From the NCBI GenBank assembly GCA_016713405.1, contig JADJPF010000022.1, forward strand, positions 186,001 through 250,000: DNA of 64,000 bases. Reading direction: 5' to 3'. The notes beneath the pieces are model-generated. The model did not search any database. It saw nothing but the letters and a program-made list of their open reading frames with translations, and was not told where the DNA came from. Below, piece by piece: positions 44,754 through 54,843 of the stretch. Made by a program: the position numbers and the translations under genes. The DNA comes from Blastocatellia bacterium. GTDB taxonomy: Bacteria; Acidobacteriota; Blastocatellia; Chloracidobacteriales; JADJPF01. The stretch's first letter is position 1, and every line of letters starts with the position of its first letter.

Positions 44754-46650
44754 GATGGAAATATCTCCCTAAAGCCATTAAAGGGAAATGATTTCTATAA
44801 AAATGATAGTTAATATAAAAATGTCCAGGAAATCCTGTGCCAGTAAATTCTTCTTCGGGCCAACTACCATCAGAATTTTGTTTTTTAACTAAATATTCAA
44901 TTCCACGACGCGCACATTCCGAACGACCTTCACCGCCAGCAATTAAACCTATTAATGCCCAACCTGTTTGTGAAGGGGTACTTGGGCCTTGTCCCATTAA
45001 TTTACGGTCAACATAAGAATTACAGGTTTCTCCCCATCCTCCATCTTCATTTTGTACTGAATTTAGCCATTGAGTAGCACGCATTACGTAAGCTTCCCGG
45101 TTGTCTATACCCATTGCTACTAGCCCACTTAAAACAATGCTTGTTCCATAAATATAATTTACTCCCCAACGTCCAAACCAACAGCCTTCAGATTCTTGCT
45201 CGGTTTTAAGAAAATTAATTGCACGATTAATTATTGCTGGATCGGTCTTATAGCGGGTTCGTCCAAGCATTTCTAACACTCTACCAGTTAAATCTGCTGT
45301 GTTAGGGTCAATCATTGCCTTTAAGTCCCCGTAAGGGATTTGATTAAGTAAGTCTAAATCATTGTTGATGTCAAATGCTGCCCAACCACCTTGTTTACAT
45401 TGCATACTTAGCACCCAACGAGTAGCTAAATCTATTACCTCACGTTTTTTCTTTTCATCAGGTAACTGCACTTTTTCAAGTGCCATAATTACAACTGCGG
45501 TGTCATCTACATCAGGGTAATAATCATTATAAAATTCAAATGCCCATCCGCCAGGTTTACCAGTTTTATTTTTAATTGCCCAATCTCCAGAACGAAGAAT
45601 TTGTTTAGAAATTAACCATTCACCAGCTTTAACTAGTGCTGGATGATTAGGAGGTAGTCCGCTATCACAAAGCGCGATGGCTGTTAAAGCTGTATCCCAA
45701 ACAGGAGAAACGCAGGGTTGAATGTGGAATTCGTCGTCTGTTTCAATTCCAAAATCATCAATTGATGCTAGCCCTTTAACCATAATTGGATGATCAGGAC
45801 TATAACCAATTGAATATAAACCTAATAAAGAGTTAAGCATAGCAGGGATAATTCCGGCCCAATCACCACTAGTTTCTTGATGTTCAATTACCCAACGTTC
45901 TGCTATTTCTAAAGCACGAGCGCGGCCAGGTACAAAGCCAACTTTTTCACAAAACTTAAAGATTTTATCTAATTGGACAAATACTTTGCCAATAAGAGCA
46001 TCCCCTGTTGGCAAGCAAAGATCTGCTGTTTCTCGACCACCAACATAAAGTTCATCTACATTGCTATTAGGTGCAGCCCAAACAGGCTTTTTATCACAAA
46101 CTAAAAGTAGGGGGACGGTACTGCTACGCGCCCAACTAGCCATTTCATAAATAGTAAATGGCGACCAATTAGGTAGCAGCATTATCCAAGGTGGCAAAGT
46201 AGGAATGCCTTTCCAATCATATGCACCAAAAAGAGCTAAATGTAGTTTTGTAAAAATTCTGGTTTTAGTTACTCCCCCCCGTGCAAGTATAAAATCTCGT
46301 GCAGCCTTCATTTCTGGTTGATTTGTAGAAACGCCTAATAATTTAAGAGCAAAATAAGCTTCAACAGAAGTGCTTAACTCCCCACCATCACCCCAAAAAA
46401 GTTCCCAACCTCCATGATTTCGTTGTTGATTAAGTAAATATTTGGTTATTTTATGAAAAGGACGGTTGGCGGCTGTTCCTAAAATAGTATGCAACATTAC
46501 ATATTCAGCCGTTAAAGTTACATTGGCCTCCAGTTCAGCCCACCAATAACCATCAGGATATTGTTTAGATAATAAATATTCCTGTGCTTTTTCTATTGTA
46601 GTTGCTACGGCTGGTAGTCCAGCTTCTGTTACTGTTTTTGCAAAACTCAT
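44746..46650 (-). CDS. shc: Squalene-hopene cyclase
   Basis: The 634-residue protein is of usual length. It has the catalytic acid motif DVDDTAVV (near residue 380) and several QW repeats (SVQNEDGGWGE, LVKKQNSDGSWPEE, LSKQYPDGYWWAE). It cyclises squalene to hopene/diplopterol at the inner membrane, the first committed step of hopanoid synthesis. The downstream cruF-like gene overlaps it. No other hopanoid genes (hpn) are in view. Confidence 0.97.
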   Translation of the reverse strand: MSFAKTVTEAGLPAVATTIEKAQEYLLSKQYPDGYWWAELEANVTLTAEYVMLHTILGTAANRPFHKITKYLLNQQRNHGGWELFWGDGGELSTSVEAYFALKLLGVSTNQPEMKAARDFILARGGVTKTRIFTKLHLALFGAYDWKGIPTLPPWIMLLPNWSPFTIYEMASWARSSTVPLLLVCDKKPVWAAPNSNVDELYVGGRETADLCLPTGDALIGKVFVQLDKIFKFCEKVGFVPGRARALEIAERWVIEHQETSGDWAGIIPAMLNSLLGLYSIGYSPDHPIMVKGLASIDDFGIETDDEFHIQPCVSPVWDTALTAIALCDSGLPPNHPALVKAGEWLISKQILRSGDWAIKNKTGKPGGWAFEFYNDYYPDVDDTAVVIMALEKVQLPDEKKKREVIDLATRWVLSMQCKQGGWAAFDINNDLDLLNQIPYGDLKAMIDPNTADLTGRVLEMLGRTRYKTDPAIINRAINFLKTEQESEGCWFGRWGVNYIYGTSIVLSGLVAMGIDNREAYVMRATQWLNSVQNEDGGWGETCNSYVDRKLMGQGPSTPSQTGWALIGLIAGGEGRSECARRGIEYLVKKQNSDGSWPEEEFTGTGFPGHFYINYHFYRNHFPLMALGRYFHHA

Positions 46651-46792
46651 TTTTTACCACCAATTTTAAGATACTTAGAAATTAGGCAAGAAATTCAAAA
46701 CTTGGATAATAGCATAAATCCTTATTGGCTCGTAGTCGGCTAGGCAGTATAAGATAAGTCTATTAAATACTTAAGTTATAAGAAGATTTCAT

Positions 46793-48019
46793 TTAAGACA
46801 TAAGCAATATAATAATCGCTATTATTAAAATAACAATTACTAAAAGAATTATCCCTATAACTAAATAATGCCAATTATTTTTAAGTTCTGTCTTAATTTG
46901 TTCTGAAGCAAAATGATTAGGAATAAGTGATTTTTCTGGCTCAATGTATTCTACTATAGAAAAATTGTTGGATTGTTGTTTAACTACAGGTATTAAATTA
47001 GGTGATTGACTATTTAATAATTGTTTTAAGTCAGGAGCGCGAGAAATATCTGGAGAAATTGAAGGTTCTAAATTAATTGCATCTTCAAATTCCTGAGCAA
47101 ATTCAATAACAGATAAGGGTCGTTTTAAGGGGCTTTTTTCTAGTGCATGCATTATTGCCCTTTCTACACTACTAGGTAGACTAGGACGTTTTCGCTTTAA
47201 GCTTGGCACGGTTTCTTGAGCATGTTTATTTAATAGAGCTTGTGGAGATGCGTCTATAAAGGGAGGCATACCAGATAATAATTCATAAATGATAATGCCT
47301 AAGCTATAAATATCAGAGCGTAGATCTATTTGTTGACCTTTACATTGTTCTGGTGACATATAACGAGGAGTCCCCATAACAATATTTGATGGCGAGTATT
47401 CTGCTGTAATAGATTTATCCCAATTAACTTTAGCAATTCCAAAGTCTAATAATTTAACAAAACTAGGGTTATCATTTTGTTTAACTAGCATTATATTGTC
47501 TGGTTTAAGGTCACGGTGAATAATTCCTTTTGTATGAGCGGCTTGCAGGCCCTCGCAAATTTGTCTAACAATAGTTTTGGTTCTTTCTAGTCCAAGTGGG
47601 CCGCTTTTTTGTAATTCTTGTTTTAATGTAACACCTTCTAGAAGTTCCATTACCATATACATCGGGCCAGTACCTAAAATATTAGCGTCTAATAGTTGGA
47701 CTACATTAGGGTGTTGTACTTTATGAGCAGCACGTACTTCATACTTAAATCGGGTAATAGATGCTTCATCTTTAGCTAGAGTGGGGCGTAGGATTTTTAT
47801 TGCACATTGATAGCCAGACTCTAGGACTAAAGCACGGTAGATATTACAAATGCTTCCTTCACCAATTTTAGATTTTATTTGATATTTATTATCTAATATT
47901 AAATCAATAAATATATCTGTAGAAGTTTCAGGATTATGTACTAATAAGGATCCATCATAGGGACAATTGACAACTTTATCTAAAAAAGAGCGATGGCACT
48001 GCCGGCACTCCTTAGACAT
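46793..48019 (-). CDS. Tail-anchored Ser/Thr protein kinase with N-terminal zinc ribbon
   Basis: The 408-residue protein begins with a zinc-ribbon-like CRQCHRSF...CPYDGSLL (5-25). The kinase domain (about 38-310) has GEGSICNIYRA, CAIKIL, HRDLKPDNIML, DFGIAKV and SPEQCKG. The glycine loop has Ser-Ile-Cys where most have Gly-Met-Gly. One membrane helix (VIGIILLVIVILIIAIIILL) closes the protein, so the kinase is anchored by its tail facing the cytoplasm with no outside sensor. It lies next to the peptide-binding-protein gene on the same strand. Confidence 0.92.
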   Translation of the reverse strand: MSKECRQCHRSFLDKVVNCPYDGSLLVHNPETSTDIFIDLILDNKYQIKSKIGEGSICNIYRALVLESGYQCAIKILRPTLAKDEASITRFKYEVRAAHKVQHPNVVQLLDANILGTGPMYMVMELLEGVTLKQELQKSGPLGLERTKTIVRQICEGLQAAHTKGIIHRDLKPDNIMLVKQNDNPSFVKLLDFGIAKVNWDKSITAEYSPSNIVMGTPRYMSPEQCKGQQIDLRSDIYSLGIIIYELLSGMPPFIDASPQALLNKHAQETVPSLKRKRPSLPSSVERAIMHALEKSPLKRPLSVIEFAQEFEDAINLEPSISPDISRAPDLKQLLNSQSPNLIPVVKQQSNNFSIVEYIEPEKSLIPNHFASEQIKTELKNNWHYLVIGIILLVIVILIIAIIILLMS

Positions 48020-48044
48020 TATCCCACCTCATTAAGCAATCTGA

Positions 48045-49621
48045 TTATTGCTTTAAGTAAAACTCTTCTGAGTTCCAAGTTAAAGTTGGTATTATAGGTG
48101 CAGGCTTAAAGTTTGCTAAGTTTTTTTGAGCCGCAACCAAAACATTTTCATTGACTAAATAAATAATTGGGTATTTGTCAGCCCAATCTTTTTGTATTTT
48201 ATTATAAATATCTTGACGTTCTTTTAAGGAAGATTTTTTCAAAGCTTCGTTTAAGTCTTTTGCTACATTGTTAAGAAAAGGATCACTTCCAGCCATACCT
48301 TTAAGATTAACATCACTGCTATCATCAAAATAAAGATATTTTCCTGATTTACTTAAGAAAGGTTGCATAAAAGCTGGATCTTATTAGCATTATCTCTTAG
48401 TGTGTTATCTGAGGAGTTGGAGAATTTTGCAAGTCCTAAAAATTTTTTAGCAACATTTATATCATAAGGATATTTTTTGGCTTCATTATTAAACCAAAGT
48501 TGATTATCTGGTGTAACTAATCCATAAACAGGACGACCCAAAGAATTAAAAACATCTGAGACCATTTTATCTCTTTGAATCAGTGCAGAAATTGCCCAAC
48601 GAAAATAGCTAGTACGCGCCCAGGTGGGTTTAATGCTAAAACTCCCAGGTTGTTGTTCCAAACGCCAATTTAGCACTAGTTGCCAAACAGCTAGAGAGGG
48701 GCCTGCATCTTTAATAATAAAGCGATCATTACCTTCAAAAGCTTGTTTTTGAGTAGGTATTAATTCTACGGCATGATATTCATTTTTAGTTAGTAAGTTA
48801 TTTTGTTGGCCTTGACGAGAAACTTTTAAGTCATAAGTAATACCATCTAAATAAGGTAATGCTGTTCCAACATTATCTACTTTCCAATAATATGGATTAT
48901 AGACAAGTTCAATTTTTTGTTCTGAATAGCTTTTTAATACAAAAGGGCCAGAAGAAACTATTTTTTCTGGGGCTGTGGTCAATGTATAAGCTGTTTTAGG
49001 ATCTCCTTTTAAGAAAGAATCTTCCATTGAATTTTTAGAAACTATTGGGATTTTAGAAAGTAGTTCTTTGATAGGTTCATAATGTTCAGCAAAAGTAATT
49101 TTTACTGTTAAAGAATCCATCTTACTAAATTCTGGTGCTTGACCATCTACTTTCATAAATTCGCCATAAATTGAGCCTAAGCGATTATCTAAAGCAGCTT
49201 TTAATGAAAAGATGACATCTTCAGCCGTGATTGGTATACCATTAGAAAATGCTACTCCTTCGCGTAAGTGAATTACATAACTACTACCATTTTCTAAAGT
49301 ATCAACCGATCGTGCTAAACCATCATTATTAGCCTTTTTATTAACATTGTCATAGTCTATTAGGGTAGCAAAAAGCTTTGAAGTTATTTCATAAGTTTCT
49401 ACAGAAGGAGAGATAAAAGGATTAAATGTTAATGGCGCACCTGAAAGAGCTAGTTTTAATGTTCCTCCCCATTTACCCGGCTCACAAGGAGCTACTTTTG
49501 GGTCTTTAGGTATATGTACAATATGGGTTGGGTTACTTTGCCCACAATGTAGGTTTACTAAGGCAAAGCTAAATATTAATAGAAAGCTTAGTACAATAGA
49601 TAAGAAAGAACGTTTTTTCAT
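48045..49621 (-). CDS. Extracellular peptide/nickel-type ABC substrate-binding lipoprotein (one frameshift)
   Basis: Two frames (49621-48353 and 48368-48045) join when one T is added to TT at 48381-48382, giving NANKDPAFMQPFL and about 525 residues. A lipoprotein signal (FALVNLHCG) is followed by the SBP family 5 pattern: GGTLKLALSGAPLTFNPF, YVIHLREGVAFSNG, ITAEDVIFSLKA, RWAISALIQRDKM and KYPIIYLVN. By family it binds oligopeptides or similar ligands for a DppBCDF-type importer. No permease or ATPase genes are adjacent. Confidence 0.88.
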
Positions 49622-49708
49622 TCTTCTAGCTCCTTAAAATTAGTGATTTTTCGCATGGAAACTTACTAGATTAAATAGCTTACTAAAACTTTAACTTCTA
49701 ATGAGTTA

Positions 49709-49996
49709 TCAAAAAGTTTCTTCTTCTACTTCAAGTTCTCTACCATCAACTATATCTAGTTTACGACTATTATCACCTTTATTACAAAGCCCATCAGCTT
49801 CTTCTTTTAGCTTCTCATGCCTACTTTTATATTCTTTTTTAAGCTTTTCATTTAATTCACTGCTATTTTTATCAGTGAACCACTCAGGATGAGTTTCTTT
49901 AAGTTCTCTGTGCCAAGTTTTTTCTAATTGGATATGTAAATTAAGTACAGATGGCAAAATAATTTCACCACAAAGCGGACAAGAATTTTCTCTCAT
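49709..49996 (-). CDS. Small C2H2-like zinc-finger protein
   Basis: The 95-residue protein starts with CPLCGEIILPSVLNLHIQLE and a later His six residues on, a C-x2-C-x12-H-x6-H pattern that could bind one zinc. The rest is highly charged and probably helical, ending in an acidic tail (ELEVEEETF). I do not recognise the family. It is flanked by AT-rich gaps and appears to be a single gene. Confidence 0.6.
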   Translation of the reverse strand: MRENSCPLCGEIILPSVLNLHIQLEKTWHRELKETHPEWFTDKNSSELNEKLKKEYKSRHEKLKEEADGLCNKGDNSRKLDIVDGRELEVEEETF

Positions 49997-50135
49997 AAAA
50001 CCCTCTAAAAATTACTTTAATAATCTTGATTTATTTTTTGTTGGTAAAGGATAAAGCAAATTATACACAGCAAGTAAAAGAAATAAAGATAAATAAAGAA
50101 AAAATTACACTAAACCTTTTAATATTAATATTTTA

Positions 50136-51263
50136 TTAAAATAACGTAAATTTAACATACTTTCTTGGTTTTTGCCGGATATCATAAGCTAGTTTCGCCA
50201 TTTCTATAGAAATAGTACTAATATTTTCTGAAAGTCGGGTGTCATTAATAAATAGATTTAAACTGCCTTTTTTGTTGGTCACTTTAGTTAAAAGATGGTT
50301 AAAGTTTGTTTCTAGCTTATTAATATCATTTCTAAATTCTTGATTATTAAGGAATTTAGCTGCTGAACCATTACCTTTTTGTGCTTTTTCAGCAAGTTTT
50401 TGAAAACGATCCAATAATGTTTTAGCACGATTTTCTATTAAAATAACACGATTATCTAACTCTTTGTCTTTAAGAAATTTTCCTGTTGAACCGTTACCAG
50501 TTTGTATTTGGTCTTCTAACTCATCAACTAATTTGGAGAATCTTTCTATTCGGTCAGCAAATTCTTTATCTTGTTGAAATTTTCCTACAGTCCCTTTTCC
50601 TTTTCTAATTAATGGTTCTAAAGAATCAGTTAATTCTAATAAATGTCTAAGGTTAAGTTGAGCTTCATTATTTGGCTTATTATATTTGCCTAGAGTACCT
50701 TTGCCATCGTTAATCCATTTGGCATTATCTTCAATAATTTGCTGGATGCTTTCAAACTTCTTTCTTATGATACCTAAATTTGCTGAAATCATAGCTGGAG
50801 TTAACTCTGTTTCACCTAAAATATAATCTCCATTAACTACACCTGGTGCGTTAATTGTGCCAGGTATTATATTAACTCCTCTATCACCTAATGCACCAAC
50901 AATAATAATAATTGCTTTAGCATCTTTGCGAATAATTTTTTCTATAGGTTGACCGTTAATTTGTGGGCTTAGTTCTAATGTAAGCTCAAAGAGATTTTCA
51001 TCACCTTTTGTTACAGGAACACCTAGAAAACGAATATTTCTAACATTGCCAGCCTTAACACCAGCACATTGAACTTCTGCACCAATTTTTAAACCGTCTG
51101 CTTCCTTAAATTTAGCTTTTAGCACAAAACCACTAGTTCTAGTAAAAAAAACAAAGTAGCTTACTATAGACAAAGCTACTACTAATATTACTAAAACCGT
51201 TAAAGCTTCACTTTTTTCAGGAGGCTTAACTATAGGTTTTTTGATTGGTGTTTGTGCTGACAT
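50136..51263 (-). CDS. MCE-domain (MlaD-like) lipid transport protein, second copy
   Basis: The 375-residue protein has one N-terminal membrane helix (about 22-42), an MCE domain (about 45-125; FKEADGLKIGAEVQCAGVKAG, KDAKAIIIIVGALGDRGVNI), then helical repeats with the spaced unit GKGTVGKFQQDKEF. The C-terminus ends RKYVKFTLF, like its neighbour. MCE proteins form hexameric channels that carry phospholipid between the membranes. It is the last gene of the mla-like operon, 15 bp after the first MlaD-like gene. Confidence 0.9.
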   Translation of the reverse strand: MSAQTPIKKPIVKPPEKSEALTVLVILVVALSIVSYFVFFTRTSGFVLKAKFKEADGLKIGAEVQCAGVKAGNVRNIRFLGVPVTKGDENLFELTLELSPQINGQPIEKIIRKDAKAIIIIVGALGDRGVNIIPGTINAPGVVNGDYILGETELTPAMISANLGIIRKKFESIQQIIEDNAKWINDGKGTLGKYNKPNNEAQLNLRHLLELTDSLEPLIRKGKGTVGKFQQDKEFADRIERFSKLVDELEDQIQTGNGSTGKFLKDKELDNRVILIENRAKTLLDRFQKLAEKAQKGNGSAAKFLNNQEFRNDINKLETNFNHLLTKVTNKKGSLNLFINDTRLSENISTISIEMAKLAYDIRQKPRKYVKFTLF

Positions 51264-51278
51264 AAATTTTAATTAGTT

Positions 51279-52418
51279 TTAGAAGATTCTAATTTTAATA
51301 GTTAAATATTTTTTAGGCTCTTTTCTAAAATCTTGTAAAAGCTTAATAGTTTCACTAGAAGCATCTGTTAAATTGTTATATAGAGTAGGATCTTCTAATA
51401 ATTTATTTACAGAGCCTTTGTTATCCAAAGTTTTCTCTAGTCTAACTGTAAGCCGATTTAGATTAGCAACAGTATTTTCTGTTTCTTTATATAATTTATC
51501 ATTATTAAGCAATTGGCCTACTGTACCTTGACCAGCATCTACTTTATTAGTCGTTTCTTCTAGTTTCGTTACAATGCTATCTACTCTAGATAAAATTTGA
51601 TTAGTACGAGTATATAACTCATCATCTGTAGCAAGTTTACCAATAGTTCCTCGCCCGCTAGAAATATCTGTAATTAAAGTTTCAGCCTTTTTAGTTGTAG
51701 TTTGTATTTGATCATAAAGCATAGGATCATTAAGCAATTTACCTACTGTTCCACTACCATCACGGATACGTTCAACTAATTTTTGTGATTCTAAAATAGT
51801 GGCGTTGGCATTATTATAAAGCTTATCATCTTTAACAATTAAACCTAGATTGCCTTTTCCTTGATTGATATTTTGGGCAATTTCTTTTACTTGGTCAGCT
51901 AAAGTATCAATATCTTGTAGAATACTGCTTGCACCAGATACTACTTGAGTAAGAGAAGCTTCCTGATCGCCTTGAACTAAATCGCCATCTTTAATTGCAT
52001 CACTATCTTTTGTTCCAGGGCTAATATCAATAACTTTATCACCTAATAAACCAACCGAACCAAGTTTAACTAAAGAATTTTTGCGTATTCTTTCTTCTGC
52101 TGGTAAATCATCAATTAATTTATTGATTTTCATAACTACTTCAACGCTTTGAAGTGTTTGCTTGTCTTGTTCACTTGGAGCTATTGGTAGCAAGATTACG
52201 TCACTAACTTGGCCTATATAAACACCGGCTAACCTTACTTCTGTACCAGGACGTAAACCATCCACTTGAGGGAGTTTAGTGCGAATTGTAAGGGTTTTCT
52301 TAAACAAATTTATGTCACCACTAATAGTTAAAATAGTGGCAATTATTAGACCTACAGTTAAAAGGACTAGTAAACCTACTCTTAGTTGTGCAAAACCAAT
52401 AGTTTTTTTGCTGGACAT
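51279..52418 (-). CDS. mlaD: MCE-domain (MlaD-like) lipid transport protein
   Basis: The 379-residue protein has an N-terminal membrane helix (about 12-32), an MCE domain with LPQVDGLRPGTEVRLAGVYI and VKLGSVGLLGDKVIDISPG, then a long helical tail with repeated GxGTxGxLLNDxxLY units (GSGTVGKLLNDPMLYD, GQGTVGQLLNNDKLYK). It ends in KKYLTIKIRIF. It is the periplasmic substrate-binding ring partner of the MlaE/MlaF transporter encoded just upstream. The MCE tail is much longer than in E. coli MlaD. Confidence 0.92.
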   Translation of the reverse strand: MSSKKTIGFAQLRVGLLVLLTVGLIIATILTISGDINLFKKTLTIRTKLPQVDGLRPGTEVRLAGVYIGQVSDVILLPIAPSEQDKQTLQSVEVVMKINKLIDDLPAEERIRKNSLVKLGSVGLLGDKVIDISPGTKDSDAIKDGDLVQGDQEASLTQVVSGASSILQDIDTLADQVKEIAQNINQGKGNLGLIVKDDKLYNNANATILESQKLVERIRDGSGTVGKLLNDPMLYDQIQTTTKKAETLITDISSGRGTIGKLATDDELYTRTNQILSRVDSIVTKLEETTNKVDAGQGTVGQLLNNDKLYKETENTVANLNRLTVRLEKTLDNKGSVNKLLEDPTLYNNLTDASSETIKLLQDFRKEPKKYLTIKIRIF

Positions 52419-52442
52419 AAGATTACCTCCAAAAATTTACCC

Positions 52443-53255
52443 TTAAGTAAGAAACTCTTTAATATAAGGGTCTTCAGATGCCCAAAGTTGTTTAGCTGAA
52501 CCGTTAAAAATAACTTTTCCTTGTTTTAACATAATAAACTTGGTGTTAGACATTGTTCCTTTTTCATCTTTACGTACAACTACTTCACCTTTTTCATCTA
52601 TTGTTACATATTCTGATGCGAGTTGTAGTGCATCAGGAATACGATGTGTTACAAAAATTGAACTTACACCTTCTAAATCACGAAGTTTCATAGCTAGTTC
52701 AACAATAGTTCTTGCTGTAGGAGGATCAAGTCCTGCTGTAGGCTCATCATAAAGGATAATCTTAGGTTTTCCCACTAGAGCGCGAGCAATACCAACACGC
52801 CGTCGCATACCACCAGAAAGTTCAGAAGGCATTTTATAAATAGCATGTTCTAAATTAACAAATTTAAGCATTTGCCTAACAATATGTTCTACTTCTTTTT
52901 CCTCAGCACCTTGCTCAAAGAGACGATAGCCTACATTTTCAAATACATTTAAGCTATCAAATAATGCCCCTTCCTGGAAAACCATGCCGATTTTTTTTCT
53001 TATCGCCATCATTTTGCTTTCTGAATAGCCAATAATATTTTCACCATCTACTAGTAAATTCCCTGATTCAGGTTTAAGTAAGCCTAACACTAATTTTAAG
53101 GTTGTTGATTTACCACTGCCAGAACCACCCATTAAAACAATACTTTCACCTGGTCTAACAGAAAAACTTACATCATTAAGGATTAATTGATCCGAAAAGC
53201 CAAATAAAATATTTTCAAATACAATTGCTTGATTACTAAGATTTTTTTCACTCAT
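52443..53255 (-). CDS. mlaF: Mla-type ABC transporter ATPase
   Basis: The 270-residue ATPase has Walker A GGSGSGKST, the Q-loop (MVFQEGALFDSL), signature LSGGMRRRVGIA, Walker B IILYDEPTAGLDP and the H-loop (FVTHR). GALFDSLNVFENV is typical of MlaF/Ttg2A. It powers lipid transport by the MlaE permease, encoded 8 bp upstream, and the MCE proteins downstream. Confidence 0.95.
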   Translation of the reverse strand: MSEKNLSNQAIVFENILFGFSDQLILNDVSFSVRPGESIVLMGGSGSGKSTTLKLVLGLLKPESGNLLVDGENIIGYSESKMMAIRKKIGMVFQEGALFDSLNVFENVGYRLFEQGAEEKEVEHIVRQMLKFVNLEHAIYKMPSELSGGMRRRVGIARALVGKPKIILYDEPTAGLDPPTARTIVELAMKLRDLEGVSSIFVTHRIPDALQLASEYVTIDEKGEVVVRKDEKGTMSNTKFIMLKQGKVIFNGSAKQLWASEDPYIKEFLT

Positions 53256-53263
53256 AACTTAAA

Positions 53264-54034
53264 TTAATATACTGAGCTAGGGCCAAGGGCTATAAGCAAT
53301 TTAGTTAGAAAAAAGTCAGAAATTAAAATTAGCAAAATTGCCATAACTACAGATTGTGTTGTAGAAAGTCCTACACCTACTGTTCCTCCACGTGTGCGAA
53401 GTCCACAGCGACACCCTACAACAGCTACAATAAAACCAAATACAACAGGTTTAAGTAACCCTCCAAAAATGTCATGGTAATTTAATGCGTCTCGTGCTGA
53501 TGTTGTATAAACAGAAGTAGGAATATGTAAAATAGTTAAGGAAATAATTAATCCTCCAATTATCCCTACTATATTGGCAAAAACTGTTAATGCTGGCCCC
53601 ATAATTACTAGAGCAATAATCCGAGGTAAAACTAATTTACGTAAAGGATCAGTTCCTAAGGCACGCATAGCATCAATTTGCTCTGAAACTGTCATAGAAC
53701 CAAGTTCTGCTGCAATACCTGAACCAATTCGGCCTGCAAGTAAAATACAAGTTAATACTGGAGCAAGTTCACGTACTAGCGATGTTGCTACTAGTCGGCC
53801 AGTATAATTTTGCGCTCCAAAAGCTTGTAGGGTTGCTGCGGTTTGTAATGCTAATACTGCACCAATAAAAAAACCTGCTAACATTACAATGGGCAAACTA
53901 CCTACACCCACTAAATCCATTTGTTGAACAGTTTCTTTAATATAAAATGGCCGGCGCACAAAACCAGTTAAAGCACGTCCTACCATTAAGGTTGCTTCAT
54001 GAGTTTCATAAACAATTTTTAGAGCTAAGTTCAT
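53264..54034 (-). CDS. mlaE: MlaE-type ABC permease
   Basis: The 256-residue protein has five or six membrane segments and the MlaE/YrbE family signature: FIGAVLALQTAATLQAFGAQ, LAPVLTCILLAGRIGSGIAAELGSM split around TVSEQIDAMRALGTDP, and RCGLRTRGGTVGVG. It forms the inner-membrane core of the Mla phospholipid transporter. It is the first dedicated mla gene here; the HAD and UbiB-like genes lie upstream on the same strand. Confidence 0.95.
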   Translation of the reverse strand: MNLALKIVYETHEATLMVGRALTGFVRRPFYIKETVQQMDLVGVGSLPIVMLAGFFIGAVLALQTAATLQAFGAQNYTGRLVATSLVRELAPVLTCILLAGRIGSGIAAELGSMTVSEQIDAMRALGTDPLRKLVLPRIIALVIMGPALTVFANIVGIIGGLIISLTILHIPTSVYTTSARDALNYHDIFGGLLKPVVFGFIVAVVGCRCGLRTRGGTVGVGLSTTQSVVMAILLILISDFFLTKLLIALGPSSVY

Positions 54035-54118
54035 CTGCTTTAATTAATACCTTTATAATCAACTAATTAACTTAATTTCCTCAACTAAAAACTTTTTTAC
54101 TATTTGCCTACTCTAAAG

Positions 54119-54841
54119 CTAAAGTGTGGCTAATGCCGAAATTACTTTATCTGTGTCTGATAGAGTTTCAAAGAGTAAATCTGGTTGAGCATTAGCCAAC
54201 TCTTCTTTAGAAAAATTCCCAGTGGCTACAGCTAACACTTTTGCTCCAAAATGACGTGCGCAAGCAATATCTCGTGGAGTATCACCAATTATAATAAATT
54301 GTGATGGTGATAGATCAAAAATTCCTAGAAAGTTAGCTACCCTATTTGCAGCAATACTTGGTAAAAATAATCTATCTTCATGATCGCTTCCAAAAGCTCC
54401 GGGACAAGAAAAATACTTTTCTAACCCTACTTGATTAAGTTTTAACTTAGCTAATGATTCAATATTGCCAGTTAATAAACTAAGTTGGTAACGCGGATCT
54501 AGCTGCAATTTTTCTAGCAGGCCCGGCATTCCTGGACAAGAACGAAACACAGCAGATGTTTTGCTTAAAGTCTCTATAATACTTACAAATTGCTTTTCTA
54601 TTTCTGGTAAAGCTTCCCAAATTTCTTTAAGCGTAATACCTTCATCTGATAAAGCTTCTGAAATAATATGTAGGTCAGTTTTTCCACTAAAAGAGACCTG
54701 GCTAATTTTTCCTGCTGTTCCAAAAATATTGGCTACAGCTTCAGCAACTTTAGCTCGGTAAATACTACGATGTATTGTAAAGAGCAAAGTTCCATCGATG
54801 TCAAAAAGTAATATTCGTAAATTGTGAGAATTAAGAGACAC
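54119..54841 (-). CDS. HAD-superfamily phosphatase
   Basis: The 240-residue protein has motif I LLFDIDGTLL, motif II (LLTGN), a Lys, and motif III GDTPRDIACARHFGAKVLAV. The helical cap fits subfamily IA (phosphoglycolate phosphatase-like). It dephosphorylates a small metabolite in the cytoplasm; the substrate is not predictable. Its start is 2 bp from the stop of the UbiB-like gene, so they are translationally coupled. Confidence 0.92.
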   Translation of the reverse strand: MSLNSHNLRILLFDIDGTLLFTIHRSIYRAKVAEAVANIFGTAGKISQVSFSGKTDLHIISEALSDEGITLKEIWEALPEIEKQFVSIIETLSKTSAVFRSCPGMPGLLEKLQLDPRYQLSLLTGNIESLAKLKLNQVGLEKYFSCPGAFGSDHEDRLFLPSIAANRVANFLGIFDLSPSQFIIIGDTPRDIACARHFGAKVLAVATGNFSKEELANAQPDLLFETLSDTDKVISALATL

Positions 54842-54843
54842 GA

